Positions 1 through 11,938 of a stretch of DNA of 64,000 nucleotides are shown here, piece after piece (the first letter of the stretch is position 1; the number at the start of each line of letters is the position of its first letter). This DNA comes from Gammaproteobacteria bacterium (GTDB taxonomy: Bacteria > Pseudomonadota > Gammaproteobacteria > HTCC5015). Location of the stretch: NCBI GenBank assembly GCA_026004975.1, contig BPKE01000001.1:1-64000 (forward strand), given 5' to 3'. Below the pieces are notes generated by a model that ran no database searches, was not told the DNA's origin, and saw only the letters and a program-made list of their open reading frames with translations. A program made the position numbers and the translations under genes.

Positions 1-881
<881 letters not shown>

Positions 882-1560
882 TCAGCGTCCTCCCTTGCGC
901 TGCGCGGCCAGATGCTTGAGCTGGTACTGCTGCACCTCTTCGCGCAGGTAACCGATGGTCTGGCGGGTCAGGGAGCTGCGCCGGGCGTCGCACAAGCGCC
1001 CGCCCAGCGCGTCGGAAAGCCCTCGGGCCCGCTCGAGGAAGTCCTCGAAGGCCGCCAGCGGCCGCTCACTGCCCGCCAGGGGCAACACCAAGCCCACGGC
1101 GCGGGTGGCGAAACCGGCCGGCTCGGCCGGGAAACGGCCGGGCTTGAGGGCGTTCAAGGCCAAGTACTCGCCGTGTTCGGCGGCACAGACGAACAGCTCG
1201 CCGCGGCGACGGTCGAAACCCGCTTCGGCCAGGGCGGCGTAGAGCGTCTCGCCGTCGAACGCGCCGCCCTCGGGGGCGAGGATGTGCAACACGACCAGGG
1301 TTTCGTCGAGCAGCATCGGCGCGGGGCGGTCTGCCGCGCTGCGCCGTTCGACCTCCAGGCCGCGGCGGATCAGGCCGTCGAAATCCAACTTTTCCTCGGC
1401 AGCGGCGTCCGCGGCCTGGGCCGACGCAGGCGGCCCGTCGAGGCGCGGTTCGCTGCGGCGGGGCGTCCGCGCCGCGCTCCACCTCGCGGCGGGTGCGCCA
1501 CCAGACGTAGGCGATCACCGCGGCGCCGAGCAGCAACAGGATCCAACGTAGGGTGCTCAT
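882..1560 (-). CDS. zipA: Cell division protein ZipA (apparent frameshift)
   Basis: ZipA is a bitopic inner-membrane protein that tethers FtsZ at the division site. The N-terminus from the ATG at 1560 (MSTLRWILLLLGAAVIAYVW) is a membrane anchor followed by a basic stretch. The C-terminal FtsZ-binding domain is in another frame (ORF 882..1388, e.g. LDFDGLIRRGLEVE and TIGYLREEVQQYQLK). The span is 3n+1 bases, so one extra base is expected. The frames join cleanly near 1455-1470, in a run of C/G just after GADAP. The linker is short, giving about 225 residues. It sits between smc and ligA, where zipA normally lies. The break is probably a sequencing indel. Confidence 0.85.
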
Positions 1561-1582
1561 CCCTCCTCCGGAATGTGCGGCC

Positions 1583-4500
1583 TCAGGCGGAGGCCAGGCG
1601 CACCGCTTCGTCGATGTCCACGGCGACGATGCGGGACACGCCCGGCTCCCGCATGGTCACCCCGATCAATTGATCGGCCATCTCCATGGTCGTCTTGTTG
1701 TGGGTGATGGCGATGAACTGAACCTTCTCGGACATTTCCTTGAGCAGTTCGTTGAAGCGCGCGACGTTGGCCTCGTCGAGCGGCGCGTCGACCTCGTCGA
1801 GCATACAAAACGGCGCCGGATTGAGCGAGAAGATCGCGAACACCATGGCCACCGCCGTCAAGGCCTTCTCGCCGCCGGACAGCAAGTGGATGTTGGAAAT
1901 GCGCTTGCCGGGCGGCCGGGCCATGATCGCCACGCCGGTGCTGAGCAGATCGTCCCCCGTCATCTCCAGGTGCGCGTGGCCGCCGCCGAACAGCCGCGGG
2001 AACATGTCCTTGAGCGCGGCGTTGACGCGGTCGAAGACGTCCTTGAAGCGCGCGCGGGTCTCGCGGTCGATCTTGGTGATGGCGCGCTCGAGGGTTTCGA
2101 GCGCCTCGGTCAGGTCGGCGTGCTGCTTGTCCAGGTAGGCCTTGCGTTCGGCCTGCTCGCGATGCTCGTCGATGGCCGCCAGGTTGATCGGGCCGAGCCG
2201 GGCGATGCGCGCCTCGACCTTGTGCAGCTTTTCCGCCCAGGCGTCGGGGTCGGCGTCCTCGGGAAGTTCGGCCAGGACGGCGGCGCGGTCCAGGCCGGTC
2301 TCGTCGAACTGCTCGGCCAGGGCCTGGGCCCGGACCCGCGCTTCCTGGGCCGCCAGGCGCAGCGCATCGAGCGCCTCGCGCAGCTCGCCGACCCGCCGGG
2401 CCTGTTCGCCGCGGCGTTGTTCGAGTTCGCGCACGGCGTTGGCGGCCTCTTCCGCCTCGGCGCGCGCCGCGTTCAGGCGCGCCTCCTCGGCGACCCGGCG
2501 TTCGAGCAGCGCGGCGAGTTGCTGTTCGAGCTCGGCGACCGGCTCGTGGTCTTCGTTCAAGGCCGCCAGCAGTTCGCCGCGCCGGCTTTCCAGGTGATCG
2601 AGCTGCTGCTGCATGCGCAGCAGGCTGCGCTCGGTGGATTCCTTCATGGAGCGCATCGACTGGATGTTCAGCGCCGCCTCGTGCACGGCCTGTTGATCGG
2701 CCTGCGCGGTGCGTCGCGCGGCCTCGAGGGCCTCGGCCAGCTCCGTGCGGCGCGTCTCCAGTCGACCCCGCTCGGCGGCGAGGCTTTCGCTTTCCGCGCG
2801 CGCCGCCTCCCGCTCGCGCTGGGCCGCCTCGCGCGCCCGGCGGTCGCTTTCGATCTGGCGGGTCAATTCCTCGCGCTCGCGGGCGAGTTCGTTGCGCCGT
2901 TTTTGCAGCTGCTCGAGGCGCACCTCGACGGCGCGCAGGGCGGCGCGCAAGGCCGCCCGCCGTTGCTCGAGTTCGCTGCGCGTGTTCTGCAGGGCCTCGC
3001 GGGCACGCTCGGCCGCCGCCAGGGCCTCGCGCGCTTCGGCCAGCGCGCTTTCCAGCCGGCCGACGGCCGCCTCGGCGTCTTCCCGTTCCCGCCGCAGGGC
3101 CTTGATCTGCTGGGCGCGGGCCAGCACCCCGGCCTGTTCCCCGCCCCGCGCCGGCACCCGCAGCCAGTTGCGTCCGAGCCACAACCCGTCGCGGGTCACG
3201 ACCGATTCACCCGGCGCCAAGCCGGCCGCGCACGGCCGCCGCGGCGGCCAGATCCTCGGCCGCGTAGACGCCCGCCAGCGCCTCGCCGAGGTACTCGGCA
3301 CCGGCCCGCAGGCGGGCGAGCAGGCGATCGCCGGGCTCGGGCGCGTCCTGGGGCGCCACCAGGCACAGGCCGTCCGGCGCGTCCTGGAGGCCCTCGGGGA
3401 CGGTCTCGTCGATCCCTGGCGACGCAGACCGCTTCCAGGGTCTCGCCGAGCACCGCTTCGACGGCGGCTTCCCAACCCGGTTCGACCTGCAGGGTTTCGG
3501 CCAAGCGCGGCCGGTCGTCCAGCGCGGCCCGGCGCAGCCAGGCCTGCGCCTCGGCCTGGTCTTTGCCGAGCGCCGCGGCTTGCAGCGCCTCCAGGGAGGA
3601 CAAAGTGCCGCGCAGGTCCTGAACACGGTTGCGGGCGGCCGCCAGCGCACTTTCGCTTTCCTGGATGCGCCCGCGCGCGGCGTTCAGCTCGCGGGTGTTG
3701 TCCTCGAAGCGGCGGCCGAGCGCCTCCAGTTCCGCCTCGATCCGCGCTTCGTCCTGCAAGGCCTGTTCGCGCTCGGCGACCAGCGGGGCCTCGTCCAGGC
3801 GGGCGCGCTCCTCGTCGAGACGGGCCAGGCGCGCTTCGAGCTGCGCCAGATGGCGCTCGAGCTGTTCCTGGCGCGCCTGCTCGGCGCGCAACCGCCCCGA
3901 CACCTCGGCCTCACGGCGGTGGAACGCTTCCCAAGCCTGCTGCCACTCGGCCATCGCCTTTTCGGCCTCGCCGAGGGCCGCCGCCGAACGCGCGCGCGTC
4001 TCCTCGAGGGCCGCCAGCGCCGGTTCCTTGTCGGCCACGCTGCGCGCGACGTAATCGAGCTTGTTGCGGTCTTCCTCGACGTGCGCTTTCAGTTCCCGCC
4101 AGGCTTTCTCGAGCTGCGCGAGATCCGCCTCGTGGCGACGGCGCGTCTCGCGGCGGTGGGCGATGGTCTGCTCGATGCGGGAGATGTCCGAACCGAGGCG
4201 GTAGTACTCGGCCTGCACGGCGTTGAGCGCCTCGTTGAGTTCCGCATGGCGCTCGCGGGCCCGCTCGATTTCGGCTTCCAGCTCGCGCTGGGCCGCCAGC
4301 GCCGCTTCGACTTCGGTTTCCTTGGCACCCAGCGCCTTTTCTTCGGCCTGGCGGCGCGCCTCCAGGGCGCGCCAGCGCAGCGCCAGCCATTCGGCGCGCA
4401 GGCGGCGTTCTTCTTCCTTGAGCGCCTTGTAGCGCTCGGCCTGCTCGGCCTGGCGCGCGAGATGGGCGATCTGCTTGTCGAGTTCGCGGCGCAGATCGTC

Positions 4501-5082
4501 GAGCCGCTCGAGGTTCTCGCGCGTGTGGCGGATGCGCGTTTCGGTCTCGCGCCGCCGTTCCTTGTACTTGGTGATGCCGGCGGCTTCTTCGAGGTGGATG
4601 CGCAGTTCCTCCGGGCGCGCTTCGATGATGCGCGAGATCATCCCCTGCTCGATGATGGCGTAACTGCGCGGACCCAGGCCGGTGCCGAGGAAGATGTCGG
4701 CGATGTCGCGCCGGCGGCAACGGGTGCCGTTGAGGAAATAGGCCGACTGGCCGTCGCGGGTCACCTCGCGACGGATGGCGATCTCGCTGTACTTGGCCCA
4801 CTGGCCGCCGAGGCTGTGGTCGCTGTTGTCGAACACCAGATCGACCGAGGCGCGGCTGACGGGCGGACGCGCCGAGGAGCCGTTGAAGATCACGTCTTCC
4901 ATCGAGTCGCCGCGCAATTGCTTGGCCGAGCTCTCGCCCATCACCCAGCGCACGGCGTCGATGATGTTCGACTTGCCGCAGCCGTTGGGACCGATGATGG
5001 CGGTGCGCGGGGAAGGCAGCTCGACGGTGGTCGGATCGACGAAAGACTTGAAACCCGCCAGTTTGATTCGACGCAATCGCAT
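1583..5082 (-). CDS. smc: Chromosome partition protein Smc (two apparent frameshifts)
   Basis: SMC ATPase for chromosome organisation and segregation. The N-terminal head starts at the ATG at 5082 and has Walker [22 protein letters not shown] long charged coiled coil follows, then the hinge, a second coiled coil and the C-terminal head with signature [18 protein letters not shown] and Walker [17 protein letters not shown]. The whole is about 1166 residues, normal for the family. The hinge spans two frame changes. The first is near 3415-3425, where [15 protein letters not shown] passes into [17 protein letters not shown]. The second is near 3215-3228, where [10 protein letters not shown] passes into [15 protein letters not shown]. 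The three frames fit end to end, so this is one gene with two indels. No scpA or scpB homologue is in the window. Confidence 0.95.
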
Positions 5083-5100
5083 GGGTCGGGAGAATCACCC

Positions 5101-5106
5101 TATAAT
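5101..5106 (+). promoter_or_regulatory. Candidate -10 box for queF
   Basis: A perfect TATAAT lies 33 bases upstream of the queF ATG in the short smc-queF divergent gap. No good -35 hexamer is seen at 17-base spacing (cgcatg), so the promoter is weak or activator-dependent, if it is real. The complementary strand reads TTATAG here and could serve smc. Confidence 0.45.
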
Positions 5107-5139
5107 TCGCCGGTCCGCCGCATCCAGGTGCACGCACCC

Positions 5140-5528
5140 ATGCCGACCCGACCGTCGAAAGAACTGGAAACCTTCGAGAACCCGGAGCGAAACCGCGATT
5201 ATACCATTCGCATCCGCATCCCGGAGTTCACCTGCCTGTGCCCGAAGACCGGCCAGCCGGACTTCGCGACGCTCGAACTCGAATACGTGCCGGACGCCTC
5301 GTGCATCGAACTGAAGTCCTTGAAGCTGTACATCTGGTCCTTCCGCGACGAGGGCGCGTTCCACGAGGCGGTGACCAACCGCATCCTCGACGACCTGGTG
5401 GCGCCTGCCGGCCGCGCTTCATGCGGCTGACCGCGCGTTTCAACGTCCGCGGCGGCTTGTACACCACGGTGGTCGCCGAGCACCGCGCGCCGGGCTGGAC
5501 GCCGCCGGCCCCGGTCACCCTGCCCTGA
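5140..5528 (+). CDS. queF: preQ0 reductase QueF, short type (apparent frameshift)
   Basis: QueF reduces 7-cyano-7-deazaguanine to preQ1 with NADPH, a cytosolic step of queuosine synthesis. The nucleophile cysteine and general acid are in the motif [10 protein letters not shown] (Cys about 34, Asp about 41). At about 129 residues it is the short, Bacillus-like (unimodular) form. The N-terminal frame runs to ILDDLVA and then stops early at 5430. The correct C-terminus ([20 protein letters not shown]) continues one frame over to the TGA at 5528. The span is 3n+2, consistent with one missing base near 5403-5410, where GCGCCTGC probably stands for GCGGCCTGC. It is divergent from smc and convergent with the squalene synthase. 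Confidence 0.92.
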
Positions 5529-5575
5529 GGACCGGCGCGCCAGTATAGCCGGCCGCGCCGCGCCCGGCATGCGGA

Positions 5576-6641
5576 TCAACCCGCGGCGGCGAACCACGCC
5601 TGGATCGCCCGGTGCCGGCGGTCCACGGAGACGGGGACGGCCGCCGGCAGGCCCGCCGCCTCGCGCTCGAACGCCCAGCGCAGGCGCCGCCGGCCGCCGG
5701 CCGCCAGGGCCCCGAGCAACAGACAGCGGTACAGGCAAACCCGATCGATGCGCGCCGCCCGCCGATCGTAGCCGGGACCGGCCTGCCAGATGCGTTGCAG
5801 GTTGGCCGCGGCGGTGAGCAGCGCCCAGGCACAGAATCGGCGCAGCGCGACGGCGCGGCGAGGCAACAAAAGCGTGTAGAGCAGGCCGTTGCGCAGATGG
5901 CCGTGGGCCTGGGCGACCAGGTGCGCGAGGCCCGCGCGGCCGAGGGCGTCGCCGGGCCGCAACAGGGCTTCCGGGTCGCCGGCGAACACGTCGCGCGGCA
6001 GCCAGCACACGCCGCGCTCGCGATCGGCCGGCACGTCGCGCAGCACGTTGACCATCTGCAGTCCCTGACCGAAGGACGGCGCCAGGCGCATGAGTTCGGC
6101 GCCGTGCGCGGCGGGCAGGCTGCCGTCGGCCAGCCACAGGCCGGTCAAGGTTTCGCCGACGATGCCGGCGACATGGTAGCAATAGCGGTCGAACAGCCGC
6201 GCCTCGGCCAGGCCCTGCGGGCCGGCCTGGGCCTGGAAATAGGCCATGCCGGCGCTCATCACGCGCACGCAGTGGGCGATGCGGGCGCGCGCTTCGGGGC
6301 TCAGGGCCTGGTAACCGGCCAGCACCCGCCCGACCGCCGACAGCAGGGCCCGTTCGCCGGCCGGCAACGGCGCGGCGAGCCCGGCGAGCTCGCCGCACAA
6401 GGGCGCGGCGGCCGCCAACCCCTCGAGCACCGCCACCCATTGCGCCAACAGGCGGCGCTTGTCGGCGGCCCCGAGCGCCGGATGGTCCTCGATGGTGTCG
6501 GCGATGCGGCACAACAGGTAAGGCGTTGCCGACCGCCAGGCGCTGGGGGGGCGGCAGGGTCTGGATCAGGAGAGCGAAGCTGCGCGCGACCCCGGCGAGC
6601 AGGCGGCGCTGGTCGGCGAGCAGCGCGCTGCGCCCGCTCAC
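5576..6641 (-). CDS. Squalene/phytoene synthase family protein, probably squalene synthase (apparent frameshift)
   Basis: A trans-isoprenyl diphosphate synthase of the squalene/phytoene synthase family, likely condensing two farnesyl diphosphates into squalene for hopanoids. First Asp-rich motif: RIADTIED. Second: [20 protein letters not shown], the arrangement seen in bacterial Erg9-like enzymes. The N-terminus ([24 protein letters not shown]) is in another frame from the main ORF 5576..6514. One extra T near 6515-6520 (GCCTTACCTG for GCCTACCTG) restores [14 protein letters not shown]. Total about 354 residues. The GTG start overlaps the ispG stop by four bases (GTGA), so it is translationally coupled to the MEP-pathway gene. 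A phytoene synthase role is less likely but not excluded, since no other carotenoid or hopanoid gene is in view. Confidence 0.82.
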
Positions 6642-7882
6642 GGGTTCGACGCGGCGCCCCGGCCGAAACGGCGCTCGACGTAATCCTCGACGATGCGCCG
6701 GAATTCCTCGGCGATGCGCTCGCCGCGCAGCACGGTGACCCGCTCGCCCTCGATGTAAACCGGGGCGGCCGGCGCCTCACCGGTGCCCGGCAGGGAAATG
6801 CCGATGTCGGCGTAGCGGCTCTCGCCGGGGCCGTTGACCACGCAGCCCATGACCGCGACCTTCATCCGCTCGACGCCGGGATGGGTGCGCGCCCATTCGG
6901 GCATGCGCCGACGCAGGAAGCTCTGGATCTGATCCGCCAGCTCGAGGAAAAACGCGCTGGTGGTGCGGCCGCAGCCGGGACAGGCGATGACCGTCGGCGC
7001 GAATGCCCGCAGGCCGAGGCTCTGCAGGATCTCCTGGGCCACGCGCACCTCCCGCGCCCGGTCGCCGCCGGGTTCCGGCGTGAGCGAGACGCGGATGGTG
7101 TCGCCGATGCCTTCGGCGAGCAGCACGCCCAGGGCCACGCTCGAGGACACCACGCCCTTCAGGCCGGTGCCCGCTTCGGTCAGCCCCAGGTGCAGCGGGT
7201 GGTCGCAGCGCGCCGCCAGCGCCCGGTAAACGGCGATCAGGTCCGGCGCGGCGCTGGTCTTGCAGGACAACACGATGCGGTCGTGGCCCAGGCCGAGCGC
7301 CTCGGCGCGGCGGGCGCTCTCCAGGGCCGACTCCACCACCGTCTCGCGCATCACCGCCTCCAGCGGCCAGGGCTCGGGGCGGGCCGCGTTCTCGTCCAGT
7401 CTGCGGGCGAGCAACTCGGGATCCAGGCTGCCCCAGTTGACGCCGATGCGCACGGCCTTGTCGTAGCGGCAGGCGACTTCGATCATCGCCGCGAACTGCG
7501 GATCCTTCTTGTCGCCGCGGCCGACGTTGCCGGGGTTGATGCGGTACTTGTCGAGCGCCTCGGCGCACTCGGGAAAGCGGGTGAGCAGCTTGTGGCCGTT
7601 GAAGTGGAAGTCCCCCACCAGGGGCACTTCGCAGCCCATCGCATCGAGCCGCTCGCGGATGCGGGGCACGGCCTTGGCGGCCTCCGGAGTGTTCACCGTG
7701 ATCCGCACCAGCTCGGAGCCGGCTTCGGCCAGGGCGCGCACCTGGGCGGCGGTGGCCTCGACGTCGGCCGTATCGGTGTTGGTCATCGACTGCACCGCCA
7801 CCGGGTTGTCGCCGCCGATGGTCACCCGGCCGATGCGCACCGCGACGGTGCGCCGCCGGGGCGGAACATGAGTCTCGAGCAT
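6638..7882 (-). CDS. ispG: 4-hydroxy-3-methylbut-2-en-1-yl diphosphate synthase IspG
   Basis: IspG converts MEcPP to HMBPP in the MEP isoprenoid pathway using a [4Fe-4S] cluster. It has 414 residues from the ATG at 7882 ([19 protein letters not shown]). The TIM-barrel start ([17 protein letters not shown]) is followed by the C-terminal cluster domain with ACPGCGRT and [12 protein letters not shown], which supply the cluster cysteines. The frame is unbroken. I chose this start over the longer ORF start at 8398 because the extension lies antisense to cysZ and resembles no IspG. Usually ispG sits between rodZ and hisS. Here it lies beyond der, divergent from cysZ and coupled to the squalene synthase. 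Confidence 0.97.
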   Translation of the reverse strand: MLETHVPPRRRTVAVRIGRVTIGGDNPVAVQSMTNTDTADVEATAAQVRALAEAGSELVRITVNTPEAAKAVPRIRERLDAMGCEVPLVGDFHFNGHKLLTRFPECAEALDKYRINPGNVGRGDKKDPQFAAMIEVACRYDKAVRIGVNWGSLDPELLARRLDENAARPEPWPLEAVMRETVVESALESARRAEALGLGHDRIVLSCKTSAAPDLIAVYRALAARCDHPLHLGLTEAGTGLKGVVSSSVALGVLLAEGIGDTIRVSLTPEPGGDRAREVRVAQEILQSLGLRAFAPTVIACPGCGRTTSAFFLELADQIQSFLRRRMPEWARTHPGVERMKVAVMGCVVNGPGESRYADIGISLPGTGEAPAAPVYIEGERVTVLRGERIAEEFRRIVEDYVERRFGRGAASNP

Positions 7883-7914
7883 GGTCACACGCGGATGGAA
7901 ACCTGGGTGCGGGG

Positions 7915-7920
7915 ATTGTA
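7915..7920 (-). promoter_or_regulatory. Candidate -10 box for ispG
   Basis: TACAAT on the minus strand, 32 bases upstream of the ispG ATG, in the 105-base divergent gap with cysZ. No convincing -35 element was identified. Confidence 0.4.
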
Positions 7921-7957
7921 CCCCAGGCCGCGCCCCGGACCGCGGCCGGCACGCTGC

Positions 7958-7963
7958 TATACT
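7958..7963 (+). promoter_or_regulatory. Candidate -10 box for cysZ
   Basis: TATACT on the plus strand, 24 bases upstream of the cysZ ATG, just before a small GCCGCTTCGGCG element able to form a UUCG-type mini-hairpin at the 5' end of the transcript. The -35 is not clear. Confidence 0.4.
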
Positions 7964-7987
7964 GCCGCTTCGGCGAGGAGTACGGAG

Positions 7988-8723
7988 ATGATCGCAGACG
8001 TGTTCCGCGGCGCCGGCGCGGCCCTGTCCGGCTGGCGGCTGATCCGCACACCGGGGCTGCGCCGCTGGGTGTGGCCGCCCCTGCTGATCAACGCCGCCTT
8101 GTTCGGCGGCGGCCTGTACTGGGCGTGGCGCCGGGTGGCGGCGCTGGCCGAACGGCTCGGGGCGCATCTGCCGGACTGGCTGGATTGGCTGACCGTGCTG
8201 ATCTGGCCGTTGTTCTGGGCGACCGCCCTGCTGATCCTCTTCTACGGGTTCAGCCTGCTGGCCAACCTGATCGCGGCGCCCTTCAACGGGCCGCTGGCCG
8301 CCGCCGTCGAGCGGCAACTGACCGGGCAGGATCCGCCCGCGGGGACAGCGCCCGTGGTGGCGGGAGCTGACCACGGCGGTGCATGGCGAGCTGGCCAAGC
8401 TGTGGCGCTTCGCCCTGATCGCCCTGCTGTTGCTGCTCCTCAGCTTGATTCCGGGGCTGAACCTGCTCGCCCCGGCGGCCTGGCTGGCCTTCGCGGCCTG
8501 GACGCTGGCCGTGGAATACCTGGACTACCCGGCCGGCAACCACGCGGTCGCCTTCCCGGAACTGCGCCGGCGGCTGCGGGCGCGGCCGGGCCTGGTGCTG
8601 GGCTTCGGCCTGGTGGTCGGCGCGCTCACCGCCGTCCCCCTGCTCAACCTGTTCGTGATCCCCGCCGCGGTCGCCGGCGCCACGCGCCTTTGGTGCGAAC
8701 GTTTCGCGCCCCCGCCGTCTTGA
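7988..8723 (+). CDS. cysZ: Sulfate permease CysZ family membrane protein (apparent frameshift)
   Basis: An EI24/CysZ-type inner-membrane protein, in E. coli a sulfate importer that feeds cysteine synthesis. The N-terminal frame ([19 protein letters not shown]) carries hydrophobic segments around residues 30-50 and 65-100, including [19 protein letters not shown], typical of CysZ. The second half ([20 protein letters not shown] and a final hydrophobic stretch ending [20 protein letters not shown]) is in another frame (ORF 8379..8723). The frames join near 8330-8350 with one extra base (span 3n+1), giving about 245 residues. It is transcribed divergently from ispG and converges on der. The substrate is assigned by family only. 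Confidence 0.83.
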
Positions 8724-8724
8724 A

Positions 8725-8737
8725 GCCGCTCAGCGGC
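8725..8737. terminator. Short hairpin at the cysZ/der convergent junction
   Basis: GCCGC-TCA-GCGGC forms a 5-base-pair stem, and the der stop codon (TCA on the plus strand) is the loop. It lies 1 base after the cysZ stop. There is no T-run, so termination here would be weak or Rho-assisted. Confidence 0.3.
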
Positions 8738-10073
8738 GGTCCTTGTCGCCGACGTAGGGGTTGGGCGCGTTGCGGAATTCCAACTCCAGGGGGGTGTCGC
8801 TGAGCCCCAGACGGTGCTGGAACCAGTGCCGCAGATAACGCCGGTAATCGGCCGGCAGCCGCTCCAGGGCGCTGCCGTGGATGACGATGCGCGGCGGATG
8901 GCGGCCGCCCTGGTGGGCGTAACGCAATTTCGGCCGACGGCTGCGCACCCGCGGCGGGCTCTGCCGGACCAGGGCTTCCTGGAGCAGCCGGTTGAGCAAG
9001 GGCGTCGGCAGCTCGCGGCCGGCGTTCTCGTAGGCCCGCTCGATGCGCTCGAACAGCTCCCCGACGCCGGTGCCGTGCAAGGCCGACAGGCGGTGGACGC
9101 GGGTGAAATCGAGAAAGGCCAGGCGCCGTTCGAGTTCGTCGAGCACCCGGCGGCGCTGCGCCTCGTCCAGGCCGTCCCACTTGTTCACCGCCGGGATCAG
9201 GGCCCGGCCGCGTTCGAGGACCTCGTGCAGCAGGGTCAGGTCCTGCTCCACGACGCCCTCGCGCGCGTCCATCAGCAGGATGACCACGTCGGCCTCGGCC
9301 ATCGCCTGCAGGGCCTTGAGGACGCTGAACTTCTCCAGCGTCGCCCGCACCCGGCTGCGGCGCCGGATGCCGGCGGTGTCGATCAGCGTGTAACGGCGCC
9401 CGTCGCGCTCGAAGGGCACGTAGATCGAATCGCGGGTGGTGCCCGGCTGGTCGTAGGCGATCACCCGCTCGTAGCCGAGCATGCGGTTGAGCAAGGTGGA
9501 TTTGCCCACGTTCGGCCGGCCGAGCAAGGCGACGCGGATGCCCTGCTCGCGGCGCCGGTCGGCCTCCTGCTCGGCGTCGGGCGCCGGCACGCCGGCGAGC
9601 ACGGCCTCGATGAGCTGGCGCACGCCCCGGCCGTGGGCGGCGCTGATCGGCCACGGCCGCCCCATGCCCAGGGCATGGAAATCGGCCAGCGCCGCCTGCG
9701 CATCCAGGCCGTCGACCTTGTTCGCCACCAGCCACACCGGCTTGCCGCTGCGCCGCAGCCAGTCGGCGATCTGCTCGTCGGCGGCGGTCAGGCCGCTGCG
9801 CGCGTCCACCAGCCACAGCACGTGGTCGGCCTCCAGCAGCGCCTGGCGCGCCTGCTCGGCCATGAGCGCGTCGATGCCGGCCTCGTCCATGCCCAGCCCG
9901 CCGGTGTCGACGACGAGGTAGGGCTTGCCGCCGAGGCGGCCCTCGCCGTAGAGGCGGTCCCGGGTCAGGCCCGGGATGTCGGCGACCAGGGCGTCGCGGC
10001 TGCGCGTGAGGCGGTTGAACAGCGTCGATTTGCCGACGTTCGGCCGCCCCACCAGGGCGATGACCGGTTTCAT
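8730..10073 (-). CDS. der: Ribosome-assembly GTPase Der (EngA)
   Basis: Double-GTPase factor required for 50S subunit assembly. The 447 residues hold two tandem G domains. The first has [20 protein letters not shown] and DTGG, the second [20 protein letters not shown]. Two NKxD-type motifs (NKVDGL and NKWDGL) follow, then a KH-like C-terminal domain. Intact frame from ATG at 10073. It follows bamB by about 35 bases and ends the ndk-to-der operon, its usual position in Gammaproteobacteria. Confidence 0.98.
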   Translation of the reverse strand: MKPVIALVGRPNVGKSTLFNRLTRSRDALVADIPGLTRDRLYGEGRLGGKPYLVVDTGGLGMDEAGIDALMAEQARQALLEADHVLWLVDARSGLTAADEQIADWLRRSGKPVWLVANKVDGLDAQAALADFHALGMGRPWPISAAHGRGVRQLIEAVLAGVPAPDAEQEADRRREQGIRVALLGRPNVGKSTLLNRMLGYERVIAYDQPGTTRDSIYVPFERDGRRYTLIDTAGIRRRSRVRATLEKFSVLKALQAMAEADVVILLMDAREGVVEQDLTLLHEVLERGRALIPAVNKWDGLDEAQRRRVLDELERRLAFLDFTRVHRLSALHGTGVGELFERIERAYENAGRELPTPLLNRLLQEALVRQSPPRVRSRRPKLRYAHQGGRHPPRIVIHGSALERLPADYRRYLRHWFQHRLGLSDTPLELEFRNAPNPYVGDKDRR

Positions 10074-10108
10074 CCCCGCGTGTCGCTCGCCTAGCGGCCC
10101 GGGCCGCC

Positions 10109-11280
10109 TCAGGCGTCGCGGGCGCGCCAGGCGCCAGACCGACAGGCGCCCGTCGCGGCTCGGCCACGACGATGCGCCCGTCCTCGACCACCCGCGGCGT
10201 CGCGCGCAGGGCGTCGCCGACCCGCACCCGGGCGATCAGGCGCCCGTCCCCGCGGTCCAAGCGCGTGCAGGTAGCCGTCGAAGTCGCCGACCAGCACGGC
10301 GTCGCCGGCCAGCGCCACGCCCGTCGTCAGAGCGCGCGTGGAGCTTCTCCTGCCGCCAGCGCGGGTCGCCGCTGTAGCGGTCCAGCGCCTGGACGTGGCC
10401 GGGCTCGTCGACGTAGTACAGGCTGTCGCCGTCCAGCGCCATGGGGGTGTACACCGAGGCGCGCCGCGACCAGGGGTTGGCGCCGCGGGCCAGGTCGAAG
10501 ACGGTGACCTGCCCCTGGTAGGCGGCCACGTACAGCACCTGGCCGTCGACCAGCGGCGGCGACATCGACGTCCACCATCCGCGACAGCTCGCTGTGGCCG
10601 GCGGGCAAGCGCCACCGGCAGCTCGAACAGCAGCCGCCCGTCGCGCAGGGCCAAGCGCCACCAGGCGGCCGTCGTCCGTGCCGCACAGCACCGCGCCGCC
10701 GGTGGCGACCGGGTCGCCCACGCCGCGCAGGCTCAGGGTCGGCACGCTGGTGCTGTGGGTCCACAGGCGCTCGCCGCTGCGCGTGTCGTAGGCCTGGATC
10801 ATGCCGTCCACGGCGTGCACGACGACGATGCCGGCGTCCACCGCCGGCGCGGACAGCGCCTCGCTGGAGCCGCGGCTGCGCCAGGCCGGGCGGCCGTCCT
10901 CGCTCCAGTAGGCGGCCAGCTCCCCGTCGCTGGTGCCGACGAACAGCAGGCCGCCCCGCACCGTCGGCCCCGACGCCACGCGCAGGCCGGTCTCCACCCG
11001 CCACAGGCGTTCGCCGTCGGCGAGCCGCCAGGCGGCTCAGGCGGCCTTCGTGGTCGGCGCTGTAGATCACGTCGCCGTCCACCGCCGGCCTCAGGTTGAG
11101 CGCATAGCCGCCGTCGCCCTCCCCGGCGTCGCGCTGCCAGAGGCGCTCGAAGCGCGCCTCCGCCTTGAACGGCGGCAGCTCGACGGGCTGCTCGGCGGTG
11201 TCCACGCCGCCGCAGGCGGCGAGCACGGCGGCCAGGGCCGGCGCCGCGAAGCGCCAGAGACGATCAGGACGCGGGCGCAT
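10109..11280 (-). CDS. bamB: Outer-membrane assembly lipoprotein BamB (several apparent frameshifts)
   Basis: BamB (YfgL) is the beta-propeller lipoprotein of the BAM complex. From the ATG at 11280 there is a lipoprotein signal with lipobox LAAC ([15 protein letters not shown]), then propeller blades rich in W/G repeats. Examples are [59 protein letters not shown] and [20 protein letters not shown]. These pieces lie in different frames (ORFs 10327..11703, 10236..10997 and 10109..10654, plus the end of 8644..10260: [20 protein letters not shown]). At least four frame changes are needed over 1.17 kb. The exact C-terminus, set at the TGA at 10109, is uncertain. It overlaps yfgM by 17 bases, as neighbours in one operon. 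Confidence 0.85.
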
Positions 11281-11938
11281 CGTCCCCCCGTTCCTGCTGG
11301 GCGGCGAGCCGCTGGGCCTGGAGCACTTCCGAGCGCTTGATCTCCACCGCCATGCGATCCGGCGGCGGCAGTTCGGCCGCCAGCGCCTCGTCGTAAGCGG
11401 CCAGCGCCGCGGCCAGATCGCCGCGCGCCCGGGCGACGTCGCCGCGCAATTCGGCCTGGCGCGCCCGGTAGGCGGCCGGCAAATCCGCTTCCAGGGTGCG
11501 ACCGGCCTCCTCCACTCGGCCGGCGGCCAGTTGCACCGTCGCCAGGCGCAGCACCGCCAGCTGCGCCAGCGGCGCCTCGGAGGCCTCGCCGGCGAGCGGC
11601 GCGAGCGCCGCCGCGGCCGCCTCGAGCGCGTCCTCGTCCACGGCCAGTTTCGCGTCGACCAGCCCCGCGGCCTCGGCGAACAGGGTGCCGGCGTGTTCTT
11701 CACGCAGCTCGGCGATGACCCCGCGCAGCGCCGCCGGATCCTTGTTCTCGCCGAGGTCGGCCATCAGTTGGGTGAAGCGTCCGCCGGCCAGCCGCGCGCG
11801 GGTGTCGGTGTACTGGTCCCAGAAACGGTAGCCGAAGATGGCGCCCAGGCCGAGCACGACGCCCAGGACGACGGCCTTGCCGTTCTCCTGCCACCAATCC
11901 TTGAGCGCTTCGATCTGTTCTTGTTCGCTGCTGTGCAT
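11264..11938 (-). CDS. yfgM: YfgM (AncA) family periplasmic chaperone / TPR protein
   Basis: YfgM is a bitopic inner-membrane protein with a periplasmic TPR domain that works with PpiD at the SecYEG translocon. The 224 residues have a cytosolic N-terminus (EQEQIEALKDWWQENGKAV), one membrane segment around residues 23-42 (VVLGVVLGLGAIFGYRFW), and an Ala-rich TPR_21-type domain to the end. Intact frame. Its ATG shares one base with the hisS TGA (TGATG), and its 3' end overlaps bamB by 17 bases. The hisS-yfgM-bamB-der order is the standard one. Confidence 0.93.
   Translation of the reverse strand: MHSSEQEQIEALKDWWQENGKAVVLGVVLGLGAIFGYRFWDQYTDTRARLAGGRFTQLMADLGENKDPAALRGVIAELREEHAGTLFAEAAGLVDAKLAVDEDALEAAAAALAPLAGEASEAPLAQLAVLRLATVQLAAGRVEEAGRTLEADLPAAYRARQAELRGDVARARGDLAAALAAYDEALAAELPPPDRMAVEIKRSEVLQAQRLAAQQERGDDAPAS

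Noticed and set aside
1583-5082. smc, gyrA, hisS and other split genes as pseudogenes or programmed frameshifts
   Set aside because: They are single-copy essential functions, breaks are at unrelated sites, both +1 and -1 occur, and no slippery-site plus pseudoknot pattern was seen.
5612-8803. 1063-aa plus-strand ORF
   Set aside because: Only its last part (from 7988) is real, as the N-terminal half of cysZ. The rest is antisense to the squalene synthase and ispG.
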